From UBA3305 sp002373555 (lineage in GTDB: Bacteria; Bacillota; Clostridia; Lachnospirales; Lachnospiraceae), in assembly GCA_946612455.1 (NCBI GenBank), contig CAMOER010000001.1, positions 1-64,000 on the forward strand: a stretch of DNA of 64,000 nucleotides, written 5' to 3'. Each line of letters opens with the position of its first letter. The first letter of the stretch is position 1. The notes beneath the pieces are model-generated. The model did not search any database, was not told the DNA's origin, and was given only the letters and a program-made list of their open reading frames with translations. The position numbers and the translations under genes are program-made. Shown one piece after another: positions 22,842-31,512 of this stretch.

Positions 22842-23621
22842 TCAGCTTGCGAGCCAGCCGCCGTCCACCTTAATGGTGACGCCCGTCACATAATCGCTTG
22901 CGGGGGAAGCCAGGAACAGCATCGGACCGGCCAGATCCGCGACCGTTCCCCAGCGCCCGAGCGGAATCCTTCCCTCAATCCAGGCGCGGTGTTCCGGATT
23001 ATCGAAGAACGGCTGCGTCATCGGTGTGATGAAATAACCGGGCGCCACGCAGTTGACCTGAATATTCGCATCCGCAAGCTCGATCGCCATGGTCTTGGAG
23101 AGCTGGATCACGCCGCCCTTCGTCGAGCAGTACACACTGCTCTCCGCCAGTCCGATATAGCTTCCGAGCGAACCGATGTTGATGATCTTTCCGCCGCCGG
23201 TCTCCTTCATACAGCGGGCGACCTGCTGTGCGACGAAGAAGACACCTCTCATGTTGACGGCATGGATCTTGTCATACTGACGCTCCGTGACATCGACAAA
23301 ATTGTTGATATCCTCCACGCCGGCATTGTTGATCAGGATATCGATCCTGCCGTATTTCTCCATGATCGCACTGCACATTGCTTTGATGGAATCCAGCTTC
23401 GTCACGTCTACAAACAGTGCTTCCGCCTTTCCGCCCTGGGCAATGATGTCGGCGACCGTTCCGGCAGCCGCTTCCATATTAATATCCGCACAGATCACAG
23501 TGCATCCCGCTTCCGCGAATACGTGGGCATAGCCTTCACCCAGACCAGTGCCGGAGCCGGTGATCAGCGCGATCTTTCCGCTGATATCAAAGAGGTTCCT
23601 GTCCTTCATAACCTTATCCAT
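22842..23621 (-). CDS. Short-chain dehydrogenase/reductase (SDR)
   Basis: 259 residues from the ATG at 23621, with AGGAGG at 6 bp; the ATG two codons earlier touches the ribosome site and is less likely. Classical SDR: ITGSGTGLGEGYA for NAD binding, NNAGV, the catalytic Ser of INIGSLGSYIGL and the YCSTK Tyr-Lys pair, and CVAPGYFITPMT. The C-terminus VDGGWLAS is also typical. It probably oxidises a secondary hydroxyl. In the operon it lies between the substrate-binding lipoprotein (73 bp upstream) and the zinc dehydrogenase (12 bp downstream). An SDR next to a zinc dehydrogenase and a HisD homologue recalls HpsO in dihydroxypropanesulfonate clusters, but other polyols or sugar acids fit equally. 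Confidence 0.9.
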   Translation of the reverse strand: MDKVMKDRNLFDISGKIALITGSGTGLGEGYAHVFAEAGCTVICADINMEAAAGTVADIIAQGGKAEALFVDVTKLDSIKAMCSAIMEKYGRIDILINNAGVEDINNFVDVTERQYDKIHAVNMRGVFFVAQQVARCMKETGGGKIINIGSLGSYIGLAESSVYCSTKGGVIQLSKTMAIELADANIQVNCVAPGYFITPMTQPFFDNPEHRAWIEGRIPLGRWGTVADLAGPMLFLASPASDYVTGVTIKVDGGWLAS

Positions 23622-23693
23622 GATCATCCTCCTGTGGATAAAAGAACAGCTGCGGACGGAAACCGCTTCCGCCCGCAGCGTAAGCTTTAATCT

Positions 23694-24893
23694 TTATTTG
23701 TCGATGATGTTCTCCCAGATCTGATCGCTGTCCGCCGGTGCTTCCTGCGGTACGAGCGGTGCCTGGAGGATCAGCGTCTCACCGGAATCGGCATAGGTGT
23801 TCTCCACAAATGTTGCCGGCGACCAGAGCGCGCCCTCTTCCTCGATCACAGTTCCGACCTCGGGAATGGTGCCGCCCTTCAGCATGACATCGATATATTC
23901 CACGGCCATCTCTGCTGCCTGCAGTGCGGGCTGCTCAACAACGCAGTACAGCTTGCCCTGCTTGATGAGCTCGATGCCTTCCATACCGATGCAGATACCG
24001 GAGATGCAGTAATCAGCGGGATCCAGATTATGGGCTTCCACAGCGGAAACGACGCCGCTTCCCATGATATCAGGCGTATGGACATAAATACCTACGCAGT
24101 CGCTTTCGTGTGCAGTAAGCAGGTCAGAGCAGCGGTTGTAGGAATCATCATTGTTCCAGTTTCCTTCACCCTGTACGACCGTGAGCTGCGGGTACTGACT
24201 GATCACGTTGTTGAAACCTGTATGGCAGTCTGTGGTATACATATCGACCAGTGCACCGGTGATCTCGATGATGGTGCCTTCGGGAACCTCGCCGCCATGT
24301 TTTTCCTTGATGCCTTCGATCATCTGTGCAGCAGCTCTTTCGGAGGACTGCACGATATCGTTGGTGATGAACAGATCCACATGTCCGCCTTCGGGGCAGG
24401 TATCCACAGCCATGACCGGAATGCCGGCTTCATTCAATGCTTCGATACCGGGGACCAGAGAGACCAGATCTTCCGCGCCGCCGAGGATGAAAGCATCGAT
24501 ATCCTGGGCAATATAGTTGTCGATCGCGTTCAGGATCTTGGTGGTATCCGCCTGGGCATCCGTGATCAGGGGCTCTTTATAACCCAATTCGGCGCATTTG
24601 TTCTTTACACCCAACATCAGTGCCTGAATAAACTCCATGTTTGCATATTTGACGACCATGCCGATCTGCGGCGCATCGCCGTCGGCATTTTCCGCGGCCG
24701 CCTCTGCCGCCGCTTCCGTGACCGCTTCCACGGCTGCTTCGGTCTCCCCCGCGGCCGCCTCTGTCTCCGCCGCGGCCGCCTCTGTCTCCGCCGCTTCCGT
24801 TTCGGCCGGCTGCGAGCTGCTGCCGCAGGCAGCCAGTGCAAATACCATACAGAGAGCAATCAGAACTGCGAGTAACCTTTTCACCTTCTTCAT
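23694..24893 (-). CDS. ABC transporter substrate-binding lipoprotein, sugar type
   Basis: 399 residues. A lipoprotein signal peptide (KKVKRLLAVLIALCMVFALAAC, split here only for description) ends in the lipobox LAAC with Cys at ~23. Residues ~28-72 are a low-complexity linker of repeated ETEAA/EAAA units, then a type I periplasmic-binding fold (PQIGMVVKYANMEFIQALM, FILGGAEDLVSLVPGIEAL, VMAVDTCPEGG) of the RbsB class. It is exported, anchored to the membrane and feeds the adjacent permease and ATPase. The linker is encoded by GC-rich repeats and is typical of Clostridial lipoproteins. Ligands of this class range from pentoses to polyols and small acids; nothing visible fixes the choice. Confidence 0.93.
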   Translation of the reverse strand: MKKVKRLLAVLIALCMVFALAACGSSSQPAETEAAETEAAAAETEAAAGETEAAVEAVTEAAAEAAAENADGDAPQIGMVVKYANMEFIQALMLGVKNKCAELGYKEPLITDAQADTTKILNAIDNYIAQDIDAFILGGAEDLVSLVPGIEALNEAGIPVMAVDTCPEGGHVDLFITNDIVQSSERAAAQMIEGIKEKHGGEVPEGTIIEITGALVDMYTTDCHTGFNNVISQYPQLTVVQGEGNWNNDDSYNRCSDLLTAHESDCVGIYVHTPDIMGSGVVSAVEAHNLDPADYCISGICIGMEGIELIKQGKLYCVVEQPALQAAEMAVEYIDVMLKGGTIPEVGTVIEEEGALWSPATFVENTYADSGETLILQAPLVPQEAPADSDQIWENIIDK

Positions 24894-24939
24894 TGTGTGC
24901 TCCTCCTTATAGAATTGTGATCATGCCGTTTCCGGCTTT

Positions 24940-25971
24940 CTACCTCTTTACAAACGCATCCGCTGCGCCGGTGCCGTCCTTATTCTGCTCCAGCTTCCGC
25001 AGGTTCTCCTTGTACATGAGCTGCGCGCTGTACCGCACTCTCACACGGTCCAGAATGATCGCCAGGAAGATCAGCGCGCCTTTGGTCGCGGCCACCAGAT
25101 TGACATCCACGTTCAGCAGCGTCAGGGAGTTGTCCACCATGCCCAGGAACAGGGCGCCGCCCAGCATTCCGATCGGCTTTCCGACACCGCCCGAGAAGCT
25201 GCAGCCGCCCAGGATCGCGCCGGCGATGGAGAACGTAACCAGATTGTTTCCCGTGGTATTGGAGATGGAATTCTGACGGCCCGCCGCGATCAGTCCGGCA
25301 ACGGCGGCCAGAATGCCGGCCAGCACGAATGCCCGGATCACGACTCTGTCGGTATTGATGCCGGCAATGAAGGAAGCCTGGCGGTTGCCGCCGGTCAGCT
25401 TGAATTTTCTGCCGAAGATCGTCTTGCGGAAGATCCATTCAAATACCAGGAAAACGATGATGAACACAAAGACCGCAAAAGGAATGCTTCCGATCCTGCC
25501 GCGGCCGAGGAAGGAATAGACTTCATCCAGTCCCGTCAGCGAGAACGGAACGAGGAAGAGGACCATACCTCTCATAATGATCTGCATGGACATGGTCAGC
25601 AGGAAGGAATTCGCTTTCAGCTTGGAAACGATCGTTCCCGAGAACAGTCCGATCAGCGCGCCGAGCGCCAGCGTGAGCAGAAGACAGAGCCAGGGGTTCA
25701 TGCCTCCCATCGCGTTTGCCAGCAGAATGGTCGTACACGGCGCAAATGCGAGCGTCGCGTCCAGGGACAGATCCAGCTCGCCTACCATCAATACAATACC
25801 CTGCGCCAGGACCAGCATGCCCAGAAGCGATGACTGGAACAGGATGTTGACCATGTTCTTCGGCGTAAAAAAGCTTGGTGTGACAATGACATTAAAGACA
25901 AAGAATATTGCAAGCAGCACCCAGACCAGATTGTCCAGCAGGGTCAGCTGAATTTTTGTTGACGTTCTCAT
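24940..25971 (-). CDS. ABC transporter permease, ribose/sugar type
   Basis: 343 residues with about 9-10 hydrophobic segments. The BPD_transp_2 pattern is evident: GIVLMVGELDLSLDATLAFAP near residue 60 and GAILGGCSFSGGVGKPIGML in the C-terminal half, close in style to RbsC. The ATG overlaps the ATPase stop as ATGA (25968-25971), so the two are translationally coupled. It forms the membrane channel of the importer together with the ATPase and the lipoprotein gene downstream (46-bp gap). A single permease gene is enough because this class works as a homodimer. Confidence 0.93.
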   Translation of the reverse strand: MRTSTKIQLTLLDNLVWVLLAIFFVFNVIVTPSFFTPKNMVNILFQSSLLGMLVLAQGIVLMVGELDLSLDATLAFAPCTTILLANAMGGMNPWLCLLLTLALGALIGLFSGTIVSKLKANSFLLTMSMQIIMRGMVLFLVPFSLTGLDEVYSFLGRGRIGSIPFAVFVFIIVFLVFEWIFRKTIFGRKFKLTGGNRQASFIAGINTDRVVIRAFVLAGILAAVAGLIAAGRQNSISNTTGNNLVTFSIAGAILGGCSFSGGVGKPIGMLGGALFLGMVDNSLTLLNVDVNLVAATKGALIFLAIILDRVRVRYSAQLMYKENLRKLEQNKDGTGAADAFVKR

Positions 25972-27524
25972 CCTTCCGCCTCCTCTTTGTGAATGACCTC
26001 ACCCTGCGTGGCCCGGTAGATCGCTTCCTCATCATATTCGCCGCGTTTGAATTCATCGATGATGCGGCCGCCGTAGAGGATCACGATACGGTCGCAGATC
26101 TTCATCAGATCGTCTATGCCCGGCGAACTCAGGATAACGCAGGATCCTTCCCGCATTCCCTCGTCGATGGAATGCAGGATGCTCTCCTTTGCATCGATAT
26201 CGACGCCTCTGGTCGGCTCGTCCAGAAGACATACGACCGGCTTCTGCGCAATGACCTTGCCGACCATGACCTTCTGCTTGTTCCCGCCCGAGAGCTGATT
26301 GATCTCCTGCTCCCTCGAAAAAGCCTTGACATCCAGATGCTTCATCAGTTCATCCACCATGGTATTCTCTTTGCCGGTGCTGATGATGCCGCCGGAGGAG
26401 ATCCGGTCAAGTACGGAGATGGACATGTTGCTTTTAATGGATGCGATCGGAATGAGTCCTTCGCGTTCTCTTTCTTCCGCCATGTAGACAATGCCGTCTT
26501 TGATCGCCGCTTCCGGTGTTTTGTACCGTTTCGATTGTCCTCTGTACAGGATCTGCCCGACATCGAACCGGTCCGCGCCGACGATGCTCTTGAAGATCTC
26601 TGTCCGTCCGGCGCCCCGCAGACCCGCGATCCCGACGATCTCTCCTTCATACACCTTCAGAAAGATATCCGCGAATTTTCCGTGGCGCGTAAAATCCCGC
26701 AGTTCGAACAGCGGCTCCTTTGTCCGGTCGATCTTTACATTCCGGTGGCCGGAGAACTCTGCCGATTCGGCCGTTTTGCCGACGATCAGCGCCGCGATCT
26801 TCTGCAGATCCAGCTCCGAGACCTTGTGCGTCCCGACTGCCTTGCCGTCTCTTAAGACCGTGACACGGTCACAGACATTCAGCAGCTCTTTCGTATGATG
26901 CGAAATGAAGATCACTGTCTTTCCGGCCTTCACTCTGTCTTCGATGATCCTGTACAGAAGGACCGAATCGGCCTGTGTCAGCGAAGCCGAGACTTCATCC
27001 ATAATGATGATATCCGCATCTTCCACATAACAGGTCTTGACCACGAGCATCAGCTGCTGTGCGCTGATCGACAGATCTCTCACATAATAATCCGGTTCAA
27101 TGGGAAGGCCTGCTTTTGTCAGGATCTCATGCGCTTTCTGCCGCAGTGCGTTCCAGTCGATCATCTTCTTGTGATCGTTATAGATCGGCATGAAGAGATT
27201 CTCCATGACCGTGCCTTCGGCGATCGTCTGCGGCTCCTGCGTGATGATCGAGATCTTGTTGCGCTTGGCGATGATCGGCGTAAAGGAGCTGAAGGAGTTT
27301 CCGTTCACGATGATCTCGCCGCTGCTCGGCTGGATAATGCCGGACAGAATGCTGACAAGCGTCGACTTTCCGGCGCCGTTCTTGCCGATCAGTCCGTGAA
27401 CTTCCCCACGTTCCACGCTGAAATTCACATCATGCAGTGCGACTGTGCCGGCATATAATTTTGTGATCCCGCGCATCTCCAGGACCGTTTCTCCGGGTGC
27501 GTGACGGGTCACGTTTTCTGCCAT
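25968..27524 (-). CDS. ABC transporter ATP-binding protein, ribose/sugar type (two ABC domains)
   Basis: 518 residues, the normal length for RbsA/MglA-type double ATPases. The first domain has GLIGKNGAGKSTL at ~45 and a partly divergent signature (LSISAQQLM); the second has the usual degenerate Walker A GLRGAGRTE, a good LSGGNKQKVMVGK and LLDEPTRGVDIDA. The ATG at 27524 follows AAAGGGGG. It powers the importer encoded with the next two genes and follows the HisD-like gene by 68 bp. Asymmetric domains of this type are standard and not a sign of decay. Confidence 0.94.
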   Translation of the reverse strand: MAENVTRHAPGETVLEMRGITKLYAGTVALHDVNFSVERGEVHGLIGKNGAGKSTLVSILSGIIQPSSGEIIVNGNSFSSFTPIIAKRNKISIITQEPQTIAEGTVMENLFMPIYNDHKKMIDWNALRQKAHEILTKAGLPIEPDYYVRDLSISAQQLMLVVKTCYVEDADIIIMDEVSASLTQADSVLLYRIIEDRVKAGKTVIFISHHTKELLNVCDRVTVLRDGKAVGTHKVSELDLQKIAALIVGKTAESAEFSGHRNVKIDRTKEPLFELRDFTRHGKFADIFLKVYEGEIVGIAGLRGAGRTEIFKSIVGADRFDVGQILYRGQSKRYKTPEAAIKDGIVYMAEEREREGLIPIASIKSNMSISVLDRISSGGIISTGKENTMVDELMKHLDVKAFSREQEINQLSGGNKQKVMVGKVIAQKPVVCLLDEPTRGVDIDAKESILHSIDEGMREGSCVILSSPGIDDLMKICDRIVILYGGRIIDEFKRGEYDEEAIYRATQGEVIHKEEAEG

Positions 27525-27592
27525 CTTTCTTCCCCCTTTCTTTCAGAGATCCCCGCTGCCCCGAAGGGCAGCGGATCATATGCAAAAGAGGA

Positions 27593-28855
27593 TCATTCCA
27601 CACGAAGTCTTACGGAGTCACGGTGTGCGATCAGCCCTTCGAGCTGTGCGAAGCGCATGCAGGGATCTGCCATGTTCCGGCAGCCTTCTTCCGATACGAA
27701 CTGATAGAAAGCGACCTTGATATACGCGCCGACCCAGAGTCCGCTGGAATAACGGGCCGTGCTCATGGTGGGAAGGGTATGGTTCGTTCCGGAAACAAAG
27801 TCTCCGAAGGCTACAGGTGCATAGTGTCCGACGAACATGGAGCCGAAATGCAGCAGTTTGTCGGCGACTTCACGCTCATTCTCCACTTCCACTTCCAGGT
27901 GCTCCGGTGCGATCTGGTTGCTGAGCGCGCAGGCTTCATCGATGCTGTCGACCAGATAGACCTGCCCGTTGTCATTCCAGGACTGGCCGGCGACCGCCGC
28001 TGTCGGAAGCGTTTCAAGGAGCTTCTCCAGCTCCACAAGGCTCTGATCGATCACGCCCTGATCGGTGCAGACCAGGATGGGCTTCGCATTCGGATCATGT
28101 TCGGCCTGGGCCAGCAGATCGATCGCGACGAATTTCGGATTGGCTGTATGATCGGCAAGGACCAGGACTTCACTGGGGCCGGCGATGGAATCAATGCCGA
28201 CATCGCCGTATACCTGTCTCTTGGCTTCCGCTACAAATTTATTGCCGGGGCCGACGACAAGATCGACCTTCTTGACGGATTCGGTACCGTATGCAAACGC
28301 TGCAATACCCTGTGCGCCGCCCATGCAGTAGATCTCATCCGCACCGGCGATATCCATCGCGACCAGGACGGCGGGATGGATCGTGCCGTAACCGGCAAAA
28401 GGCGGTGAGCAGACGGCGATCTCCCTGACACCGGCGACCTTTGCAGGAATGATGCTCATCAGAGCCGTGGAAGGAAGCGGATGACGGCCTGCCGGAACAT
28501 AGCAGCCGCAGCGCTCTACGGGAACCAGCTTATGGCCGAGTTCCAGTCCGGGGACCGTGCTCTGGAAATTCAGGTTCTTCAGACAGTCGAGCTGCTTTTC
28601 GGCAAAAATACGGATCTGTCCCGCAGCGAACCTGATTGCTTCAATGGTCTCGGGATCCACCTGGTCATAGGCGGCCTTGACGGCTTCCGGACCGACCTTT
28701 ACGCCGGTGATCTCCATATGATCGAATTTGGCGGCGTATTCGATAAGCGCTTTGTCACCATTCTCGCGAACATTGTCAATGATGTCCATTACGGTCGTGG
28801 TAAGAGCCGTATCACGCTGGTAGGTCTTCTTGACAGCCTGTTTGATAACCTTCAT
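27593..28855 (-). CDS. HisD-family dehydrogenase, probably catabolic and not histidinol dehydrogenase of biosynthesis
   Basis: 420 residues from the ATG at 28855 (AAAGGATGG upstream); a GTG at 28876 is a poorer start. The zinc and catalytic residues of histidinol dehydrogenase are kept: LLAQAEHD (Gln, His), APEHLEV (Glu-His), FGDFVSGTNH (Asp) and GLIAHRDSV (His). The segments RCGCYVPAGRHPLPST and TNHTLPTMSTARYSSGLWVG differ from biosynthetic HisD (normally YVPGG..AYPSSVLM and PNHVLPT..ARF.S.L) and, as I recall, resemble catabolic homologues such as HpsN, which oxidises dihydroxypropanesulfonate. No other his gene is nearby, and it heads an operon with an importer and two further dehydrogenases. 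Catabolic histidinol oxidation is the main alternative. Confidence 0.8.
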   Translation of the reverse strand: MKVIKQAVKKTYQRDTALTTTVMDIIDNVRENGDKALIEYAAKFDHMEITGVKVGPEAVKAAYDQVDPETIEAIRFAAGQIRIFAEKQLDCLKNLNFQSTVPGLELGHKLVPVERCGCYVPAGRHPLPSTALMSIIPAKVAGVREIAVCSPPFAGYGTIHPAVLVAMDIAGADEIYCMGGAQGIAAFAYGTESVKKVDLVVGPGNKFVAEAKRQVYGDVGIDSIAGPSEVLVLADHTANPKFVAIDLLAQAEHDPNAKPILVCTDQGVIDQSLVELEKLLETLPTAAVAGQSWNDNGQVYLVDSIDEACALSNQIAPEHLEVEVENEREVADKLLHFGSMFVGHYAPVAFGDFVSGTNHTLPTMSTARYSSGLWVGAYIKVAFYQFVSEEGCRNMADPCMRFAQLEGLIAHRDSVRLRVE

Positions 28856-28907
28856 TTCTTCATACCATCCTTTCACAGATTTGAGGGCTGCACTTTAGTA
28901 CACTACC

Positions 28908-28938
28908 ATGATAAATCAGCCCCTTCGGGCAAAGTCAA
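28908..28938 (-). promoter_or_regulatory. MerR-type promoter (19-bp spacer) of the HisD-like operon
   Basis: On the minus strand TTGACT (28938-28933) and TATCAT (28913-28908) are separated by 19 bp, too long for unaided sigma-A but normal for MerR activation. The spacer holds a centred dyad GCCC-CTTC-GGGC (28919-28930). A second small dyad AACAC/GTGTT (28937-28952) overlaps the -35. A MerR family gene lies immediately upstream. Confidence 0.6.
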
Positions 28939-29063
28939 CACCGAAAAGTGTTATTATTTTAACGCATTTTTTACGATTTTACTTTTGTTTATTTCTTCAG
29001 CGCTGAAATTTTCAATGTTTTTCACAAGAAAATGAATGTTTTCAGTCTCCGGAAGTACTTCCG

Positions 29064-29115
29064 TAAAAATGAAAGAACGCCGGAAACCCGGCCCCAGGGG
29101 GCGGGTTTCCGGCGT
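29064..29115 (-). terminator. Terminator of the MerR family gene
   Basis: Perfect 14-bp stem (29077-29090 with 29102-29115), extended by CCCC/GGGG pairing in the loop, followed on the minus strand by TTCATTTTTA. It lies 25 bases after the stop. Confidence 0.88.
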
Positions 29116-29140
29116 CTTCGCAAGGAGCATCTCTTCACTT

Positions 29141-30037
29141 TTACCGCAGTTTCACAGGCCGTAAGCTGTCATATTCCCGGAACGGGATCAGGATCTGGAT
29201 CACCCAGAGATTCTTGTTATTGGTGATCATCGGACTGATCAGCCACTCTTCCACCGACCAGTCGGCCAGTTCATGTCCGTTCTTCTTTGCCCAGTTCATC
29301 AGGCCCATATAGGTCTCGACCAGCCGGCCGTTCTTGGGCGTTCCGATATGGATCGCGGACAGCCCCCGGAAGGCCGGTATTTTCATATACTGATGGCTGG
29401 CTTTTTTGCGGTCCAGCACAGGTACGGCAATGTGATATTTGTGTATCTCTTCGTTAAATGCAGGAACACTGCTGTCGAAATGATCGTATGTCACATAAAT
29501 GAGCGAGCCGAAGGAGATCGCATTGACCGTATCCGCGATATCCTGGATCTGCGGCAGATGCGCCACGTCTTCATAGCCGTCATCCTCAAAATCCGCTTCA
29601 TAATCCACGGCAACGACCATCTGCTCATTTCTTTCCATCACTTCATATTCAAACAGTATCTCCGGGCTTTTCTGGCTCTGCTTCAGGTAAGCCAGTGCTT
29701 CGGAAAGCCGGGCATAGGCCGCAACGCTCTGCTGATACATCTGGATGCTGAGTTCGAGGTTCTCCCGCGCATAATCCAGATGGTCCTCCAGGGACATACG
29801 CAGACTGTTCACATTTTTCCCGAAAATGATATCCCGCATGTCCGAAACAGGCATGTTGATATTCCGCAGCGCCTTCGCCGCCACGACTTCGTAGATATTT
29901 TCCATGGAATAGGCACGGTAATTGTTGTTTTCATCCCTGCCGACATCCGAAATAATGCCTCTTTCCTCGTAGTATCTGAGCTGCTTGCGGCTGACGCCGC
30001 AGAGCTTGCAGAATTCACTGGTCGTATACGTCCTCAA
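29141..30037 (-). CDS. MerR family transcriptional regulator with C-terminal effector domain
   Basis: 298 residues if translation begins at TTG 30037, which has GGGAGG exactly 7 bp upstream; an in-frame ATG at 30076 has no ribosome site and adds 13 untypical residues. The MerR winged helix is clear: TTSEFCKLCGVSRKQLRYYEERGII and YRAYSMENIYEVVAAKAL, then a coiled-coil helix (~85-125). The C-terminal ~170 residues (EDVAHLPQIQDIADTVNAIS onward) look like a GyrI-like small-molecule-binding domain. It is next to the HisD-like operon, whose promoter has a MerR-style 19-bp spacer, so it is the probable activator of that operon. Confidence 0.88.
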   Translation of the reverse strand: MRTYTTSEFCKLCGVSRKQLRYYEERGIISDVGRDENNNYRAYSMENIYEVVAAKALRNINMPVSDMRDIIFGKNVNSLRMSLEDHLDYARENLELSIQMYQQSVAAYARLSEALAYLKQSQKSPEILFEYEVMERNEQMVVAVDYEADFEDDGYEDVAHLPQIQDIADTVNAISFGSLIYVTYDHFDSSVPAFNEEIHKYHIAVPVLDRKKASHQYMKIPAFRGLSAIHIGTPKNGRLVETYMGLMNWAKKNGHELADWSVEEWLISPMITNNKNLWVIQILIPFREYDSLRPVKLR

Positions 30038-30128
30038 GATCCTTCCTCCCTGTACATGCAGATTCATTTCCGACAAATCCCCACAGCAGTCAGATTATAC
30101 CACAAATCAGTCGGAAATGACAGAGTAC

Positions 30129-30180
30129 AAAAAAGAACAGGAGTTGAAATGCAGACCACAGTCTGTATTTCGACTCCTGT
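30129..30180 (-). terminator. Terminator of the racemase-like gene
   Basis: A 20-bp stem with two G-U pairs (30137-30156 with 30161-30180), CACA loop, and six Ts on the minus strand. It lies 21 bases after the stop at 30202. Confidence 0.9.
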
Positions 30181-30201
30181 CCCGTTTTATTCAGGCGCTT
30201 T

Positions 30202-30993
30202 TCAGACTTCCACCTCCGCCGGCGGATTGATCGTCACGCTGCCGCCGATATAGGCCGCTGTGAATGCGCCGTCTTTTCGTTCAGCCGTCACATGCACGAT
30301 GCCGGCCGGCTGGACCATATCCTTTTCATAGACGCCGTCCGGCAGATCCGCTGTCAGCGCGATCGTCGCAGCCAGGCTTCCGCTTCCGCAGCTGCCCTCC
30401 CAGTACAGAGAATTCGCAGCCGGCACTTTCACGAGCGGCGTCAGCTTTCCGGATGTGCTGTCATAGAACATCACACCATAGGCATCGAGTTCCGGGAACC
30501 CGGCAAAGATCTCCGCCTCTGCGGTCTTCAGAAATTCCTCCGAAGGTTCCATGCCGTCGACAATGAAATGCGCGATGCCGCCGAGATGAACGAGCACACC
30601 GGCTCTGCCGCCGGCTTCCATATGCTGAATCAGCTTCGGCAGCGGCATCTTCGCCCGGGCTGTTCCGGCATCTGTATCGACATCCACCTCTACCGGCACA
30701 TCGCTGCCGCTCACATCCAGTACCAGATGTGCTCTCCCGCGGATGCCTTTCTCCTGTGCCGTCAGATAGCCGTACGCTCTGGACGCATTTCCGCAGAACT
30801 CACCGCCGGACATGATCATGTGTCCGTCAAAGCCGGCTTCCGGCGCACACCGGTAGCCGACCTGCTCTGCGGCAAATTCCTGCATGCCCATCAGCTTTTC
30901 CGCGATCGCAGCACGTTTCTCCGGCTCGACCGGGGTCAGTACAAACAGCGTGATGTTTCCCGCCGGATCCGCTCTTACAACTGTAAGCTTCAT
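30202..30993 (-). CDS. DapF-fold amino acid racemase, candidate histidine racemase
   Basis: 263 residues. The two-thiol catalytic pair of the diaminopimelate-epimerase fold is present: SGGEFCGNASRAYGYL with Cys67 and YWEGSCGSGSLAATIAL with Cys202. The surrounding residues differ from true DapF (GNGxRC and ECGNGxR types, usually ~275-280 residues) and are closer to CntK-like histidine racemases that act in opine metallophore synthesis. No cntL/cntM or lysine-pathway genes are here; instead four HAL family genes and the hut core are within 20 kb. A racemase allowing use of D-histidine or another D-imidazole amino acid is plausible. The ATG at 30993 overlaps the upstream gene stop (ATGA). Confidence 0.72.
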   Translation of the reverse strand: MKLTVVRADPAGNITLFVLTPVEPEKRAAIAEKLMGMQEFAAEQVGYRCAPEAGFDGHMIMSGGEFCGNASRAYGYLTAQEKGIRGRAHLVLDVSGSDVPVEVDVDTDAGTARAKMPLPKLIQHMEAGGRAGVLVHLGGIAHFIVDGMEPSEEFLKTAEAEIFAGFPELDAYGVMFYDSTSGKLTPLVKVPAANSLYWEGSCGSGSLAATIALTADLPDGVYEKDMVQPAGIVHVTAERKDGAFTAAYIGGSVTINPPAEVEV

Positions 30994-31490
30994 TTCTTCT
31001 TTCCTTTTTTCTGCTGCTGTTTCTTATATTCTTCCATATAAACATTGCCGTCATACAGACGGATCTTACTATTCTGTTTCTTCGCGAGCTTCAGGATCTC
31101 CTTAGCGTCCGCCTCCAGGAAAAAGATCTTCCTGGTACGGTCGCCTTTCGTGAAATACAGCTGCCAGGAGCCCGGAAAAGCCTTCATCTTCTCATGCGTC
31201 AGCGCCTCGATCTCATCCCATTTCCAGATCTCATAATAGGATGTGAACCGCATATCCATGAAACTTTCCACGCCGCGCTCCGTGACCATGATCGTTTTCT
31301 TCGAGACCAGCCCGAGTGCGATGATCACGGCAAAGACCCAGGCGATCTTGAATCTGGTCGTAAATCCGCCGACCAGAAGCAGCGCCGCGAGGCACCACCC
31401 GTAATAGATCACCCATTTCTTGCGTGGTTTGACTTCATGTGCCTGATACATGGGGGAAGTGATGCCTTCCCAGGGGAAACTCCTGCTCAT
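30990..31490 (-). CDS. Small membrane protein of unknown function
   Basis: 166 residues from the ATG at 31490 (GGAGG at 8 bp); an upstream in-frame ATG at 31517 lies in the palindromic repeat and is unlikely. Two adjacent hydrophobic segments occur at ~25-65 (WVIYYGWCLAALLLVGGF, IAWVFAVIIALGLV). The rest is soluble and probably cytoplasmic: TERGVESFMDMRFTSYYEIW, WQLYFTKGDRTRKIFFLEA, and a very basic C-terminus ending KKQQQKKGKKK. The layout resembles bacterial PH-domain (YcxB-like) membrane proteins, but I cannot confirm the family. It is translationally coupled to the racemase-like gene, so the two are one unit. Confidence 0.7.
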   Translation of the reverse strand: MSRSFPWEGITSPMYQAHEVKPRKKWVIYYGWCLAALLLVGGFTTRFKIAWVFAVIIALGLVSKKTIMVTERGVESFMDMRFTSYYEIWKWDEIEALTHEKMKAFPGSWQLYFTKGDRTRKIFFLEADAKEILKLAKKQNSKIRLYDGNVYMEEYKKQQQKKGKKK

Positions 31491-31512
31491 CAAAGAGACC
31501 TCCGCTCTATGA

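Noticed and set aside
24680..24825. Repeat expansion or GC-rich satellite
   Set aside because: These bases encode the Ala/Glu/Thr linker of the lipoprotein, a common tether in Clostridial binding proteins.
27593..28855. Histidinol dehydrogenase as part of histidine biosynthesis
   Set aside because: No other his genes are nearby, the gene heads an importer-dehydrogenase operon, and loop sequences differ from biosynthetic HisD.
30202..30993. Diaminopimelate epimerase of lysine synthesis
   Set aside because: The fold fits, but the motif environment and context (no dap genes, a histidine-catabolic region) favour another amino acid racemase.
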